The position numbers were made by a program, and so were the translations under genes. From assembly GCF_026008495.1 (NCBI RefSeq), contig NZ_BQUN01000103.1:119585-183584 (forward strand): 64,000 bases of DNA, in the 5' to 3' direction. Source of the stretch: Streptomyces sp. A012304 (lineage in GTDB: Bacteria; Actinomycetota; Actinomycetes; Streptomycetales; Streptomycetaceae). Of this stretch, positions 61,849 through 64,000 are shown one piece after another. The notes below the pieces were generated by a model, which worked only from the letters and a program-made list of their open reading frames with translations, was not told where the DNA came from and searched no databases. Position 1 is the first letter of the stretch; each line of letters begins with the position of its first letter.

Positions 61849-63567
61849 GTGGCGGAACGGAGTACGGCTGCCGTCGACGTGGCAGACAACAGCGGTGACG
61901 AGCCGCTGACCGCACAGGCGGACCAGTCCACGGCCGACGGGGTGGCCAAGAACCGGGAGCGGGACACGGACAGCGACGAGGCACAGGGGAGTGGCGGGAC
62001 GGAGCGTCCCGGGAAGGCCTCGGCGCCGGAACTGCACAGCGGCCACAAGCTCGCCAGACGCTACCGCCTCGAAGACTGCGTCACCCGTCTGGACGGTTTC
62101 AGCAGCTGGCGCGCGGTCGACGAGAAACTCCGTCGCGCCGTCGGCGTCCATGTCCTGCCCGCGGACCACAGCCGGGCCCGCTCCGTACTGGCTGCGGCCC
62201 GTTCCTCGGCGCTGCTCGGCGATCCTCGCTTCGTCCAGGTCCTCGACGCCGTCGAGGAGAACGACCTCGTCTACGTCGTCCACGAATGGCTGCCCGACGC
62301 CACCGAGCTGACCACGCTCCTCGCCTCCGGGCCGCTGGAGCCGCACGACGCCTACCAGATGGTCAGCCAGATCGCCTCGGCCATGGCCGCCGCCCACCGT
62401 GAGGGCCTCGCCCACCTGCGGCTCAACCCCAACGCGGTGCTGCGCACCTCCACCGGCCAGTGGCGCATCCGCGGTCTCGCCGTGAACGCGGCGCTGCGCG
62501 GCATCGCCTCCGACCGGCCCCAGCGCACCGACACCGAGGCGATCGGCGCCCTGCTGTACGCGGCTCTCACCCAGCGCTGGCCGTACGAGAACGACGCCTA
62601 CGGCCTGTCCGGGCTGCCCAAGGACATCGGGCTGATCCCGCCCGACCAGGTTCGGGCCGGCGTCCACCGGGGCCTGTCGGAGCTGACCATGCGTGCCCTG
62701 GTCAACGACGGCGCGACCGCCTCCCGGCACGAGGCCGCCTGCACCACTCCGGAGGAGCTGGTGAAGGCGATCGGTGAGATGCCCCGCATCCGCCCGCCGG
62801 AGCCCGCGTTCGCCGCGCCGCCGGAGTACCAGCGCACCACCTACCAGCAGGGCACCTACGGCCGTCCCGCGCCGCACCCGGGCATCACCCAGCCGGTGCA
62901 GGCCCCGCCGCCCCCGCTGCAGAGCCGTACCGGCAGGGCCCTCAAGTGGGCGGTCTCGGCCCTGCTGATCGCGGCGCTCGGACTGGGCAGCTGGCAGCTC
63001 GCGGACGCCCTGATGGAGCAGGGCAAGTCCGACGACAGCAACCAGACGCAGACGACGGACGAGGGCGACAAGAACACCGGGGAGCCTCGGCCCGCCAAGC
63101 AGCTGAAGATCCAGGATGCCGTCGAGTACGTCGTGAGCGGCAGCGCCCAGCACCCCGAGGACGTCGGCGAGACATACGACGGTGACAGCTCGACGTACTG
63201 GCGGACCGCCAGCTTCAGGGACGGTCCGGTGCTGGCGCCGTACAAGCCCGGCGTCGGCATCGTCTACGACCTCGGCTCGGCACAGACGGTGTCCACCGCC
63301 GCCATAGGGCTGTACCACGGCGGCGATCACACGACCGTGAATCTGTACGCGTCGGACTCACTGAGGCCGTCCCCAGGCGACCTGAAGTCCATGCAGAAGA
63401 TCGGTACCGTCACGACATCCGGAACGACCGCCACGGTGAAGGTCACCAAGAAGGTGAAGACGCAGTACGTGCTCGTGTGGCTCACTGCGCTGCCCCACGC
63501 GCCCGGCGACCAGTACAGCGACCCCGGCTACAAGCAGGCCATCACCGACGTGAAGTTCACCGGCTGA
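61849..63567 (+). CDS. Pseudokinase-TM-extracytoplasmic domain protein
   Basis: 572 aa. After an acidic N-terminus (1-65) a kinase-like fold spans about 66-330, but key residues are missing: no VAIK-type Lys, HRD replaced by HLRLNPNAVL, and no DFG. A Pro-rich linker, one TM (about 365-385) and an extracytoplasmic beta domain (about 420-572, resembling F5/8 type C: YDGDSSTYWRT) follow. The same parts are the C-terminal region of mycobacterial MviN, where the pseudokinase recruits FhaA. GTG at 61849 is chosen because GGGGAGG precedes it; the frame is open upstream. Confidence 0.85.
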   Translation: MAERSTAAVDVADNSGDEPLTAQADQSTADGVAKNRERDTDSDEAQGSGGTERPGKASAPELHSGHKLARRYRLEDCVTRLDGFSSWRAVDEKLRRAVGVHVLPADHSRARSVLAAARSSALLGDPRFVQVLDAVEENDLVYVVHEWLPDATELTTLLASGPLEPHDAYQMVSQIASAMAAAHREGLAHLRLNPNAVLRTSTGQWRIRGLAVNAALRGIASDRPQRTDTEAIGALLYAALTQRWPYENDAYGLSGLPKDIGLIPPDQVRAGVHRGLSELTMRALVNDGATASRHEAACTTPEELVKAIGEMPRIRPPEPAFAAPPEYQRTTYQQGTYGRPAPHPGITQPVQAPPPPLQSRTGRALKWAVSALLIAALGLGSWQLADALMEQGKSDDSNQTQTTDEGDKNTGEPRPAKQLKIQDAVEYVVSGSAQHPEDVGETYDGDSSTYWRTASFRDGPVLAPYKPGVGIVYDLGSAQTVSTAAIGLYHGGDHTTVNLYASDSLRPSPGDLKSMQKIGTVTTSGTTATVKVTKKVKTQYVLVWLTALPHAPGDQYSDPGYKQAITDVKFTG

Positions 63568-63594
63568 CGTCTTGTCTCTGGGGGAGGAGGTCCG

Positions 63595-64000
63595 ATGGCG
63601 GAAGGCGCCGGATACGACGGGGTGAGCGATCAGGACCTCCTCGCCCGCCATGTGGAGGGAGACCCCGACGCCTTCGGTGAGCTCGTTCGCCGCCACCGCG
63701 ACCGGCTGTGGGCGGTGGCGCTGCGCACGCTCGGCGATCGTGAGGAGGCCGCCGACGCCGTCCAGGACGCCCTGGTCTCCGCCTACCGTGCCGCCCACAC
63801 CTTTCGCGGCCAGTCCGCCGTCACCACCTGGCTGCATCGCATCACCGTGAACGCCTGCCTGGACCGGGCGCGCAAAGCGGCCTCCCGCAAGACCTCGCCC
63901 GTCAACGACACCGAGCGCCTGGAGCAGCTGCTCGAGCCTCATGAGTCGGCTTCGGCGCCGGCCGAGCGCAATGATCTGCACCGCCAGCTCATCGAGGCGC
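63595..64000 (+). CDS. sigM: ECF sigma factor SigM (partial)
   Basis: First 135 residues of a sigma-70-family ECF factor. The region 2 motif DAFGELVRRHRDRLWAVALR and DALVSAYRAAHTF are visible, with TWLHRITVNACLDRARK as the end of region 2. It begins 27 bp after the pseudokinase gene with GGGGGAGGAGG. The position before trxB and parAB is that of sigM. It runs off the right edge. Confidence 0.9.
   Translation, partial: MAEGAGYDGVSDQDLLARHVEGDPDAFGELVRRHRDRLWAVALRTLGDREEAADAVQDALVSAYRAAHTFRGQSAVTTWLHRITVNACLDRARKAASRKTSPVNDTERLEQLLEPHESASAPAERNDLHRQLIEA

Overview
The window is about 64 kb of a high-GC actinobacterial chromosome, almost certainly Streptomyces. It carries ssgA and its activator ssgR (sporulation genes restricted to morphologically complex actinomycetes), a Rex operator in front of cydAB, and fourteen copies of the Streptomyces ParB-binding site parS (GTTTCACGTGAAAC; eight exact, six with one mismatch). 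From memory, the gene order matches the oriC-proximal arm of other Streptomyces. The right end (cca, DUF6049 protein, murJ, pseudokinase, sigM) normally leads within 10-20 kb to trxB, parAB and dnaA/oriC. Nearly all of the window is conserved core.

Left to right: cytochrome bd oxidase (cydA, cydB, start of cydD) under Rex; an HisC-like aminotransferase; a LacI-type regulator with a TTA codon; a metallophosphoesterase; a two-TM protein; thiC with a TPP riboswitch; a YibE/F-like membrane protein with a huge Gly/Pro/His-rich N-terminus; ssgA and ssgR; a small membrane protein, a cupin, a holin-family protein, ptpA and a Cys/Met-metabolism PLP enzyme; a LysR regulator; a NUDIX hydrolase; a flavohaemoglobin; a HAD phosphatase; a GNAT protein; a divergent MFS/MarR pair; another GNAT; and a beta-lactamase-fold hydrolase.

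About 26.9-38.3 kb is an accessory, partly decayed island between that hydrolase and dnaB. It holds a PucR/CdaR regulator flanked by two 124-bp inverted regulatory repeats. A HAD/FAD-oxidase operon points left, and the oxidase gene has two frameshifts. A kinase / M23-like / aminotransferase fusion plus an AstE-like zinc hydrolase point right. The 3' stump of an amine-oxidase gene, two LysR-like HTH fragments and repeats near both edges also lie here. It looks like a catabolic cluster for a phosphorylatable amino compound (hydroxylysine- or ethanolamine-like), but the substrate is inferred.

The right third is the deeply conserved replication, translation and cell-wall block: dnaB with a DnaA-box cluster upstream, a MATE exporter, rpsF-ssb-rpsR-rplI, a small membrane protein, femX, an alanine-racemase-like gene, a GT87-type mannosyltransferase, a bifunctional PBP, a padR regulator with a 21-bp palindromic operator, inositol-phosphate synthase, an MFS protein, an LppU-like protein, cca, the DUF6049 protein, murJ, an extracytoplasmic-domain pseudokinase and the start of sigM.

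The most unusual theme is how parS is built into gene-expression structures. Copies lie inside long perfect palindromes between convergent genes, over the cydD start codon, and inside an enlarged hairpin of the thiC riboswitch.
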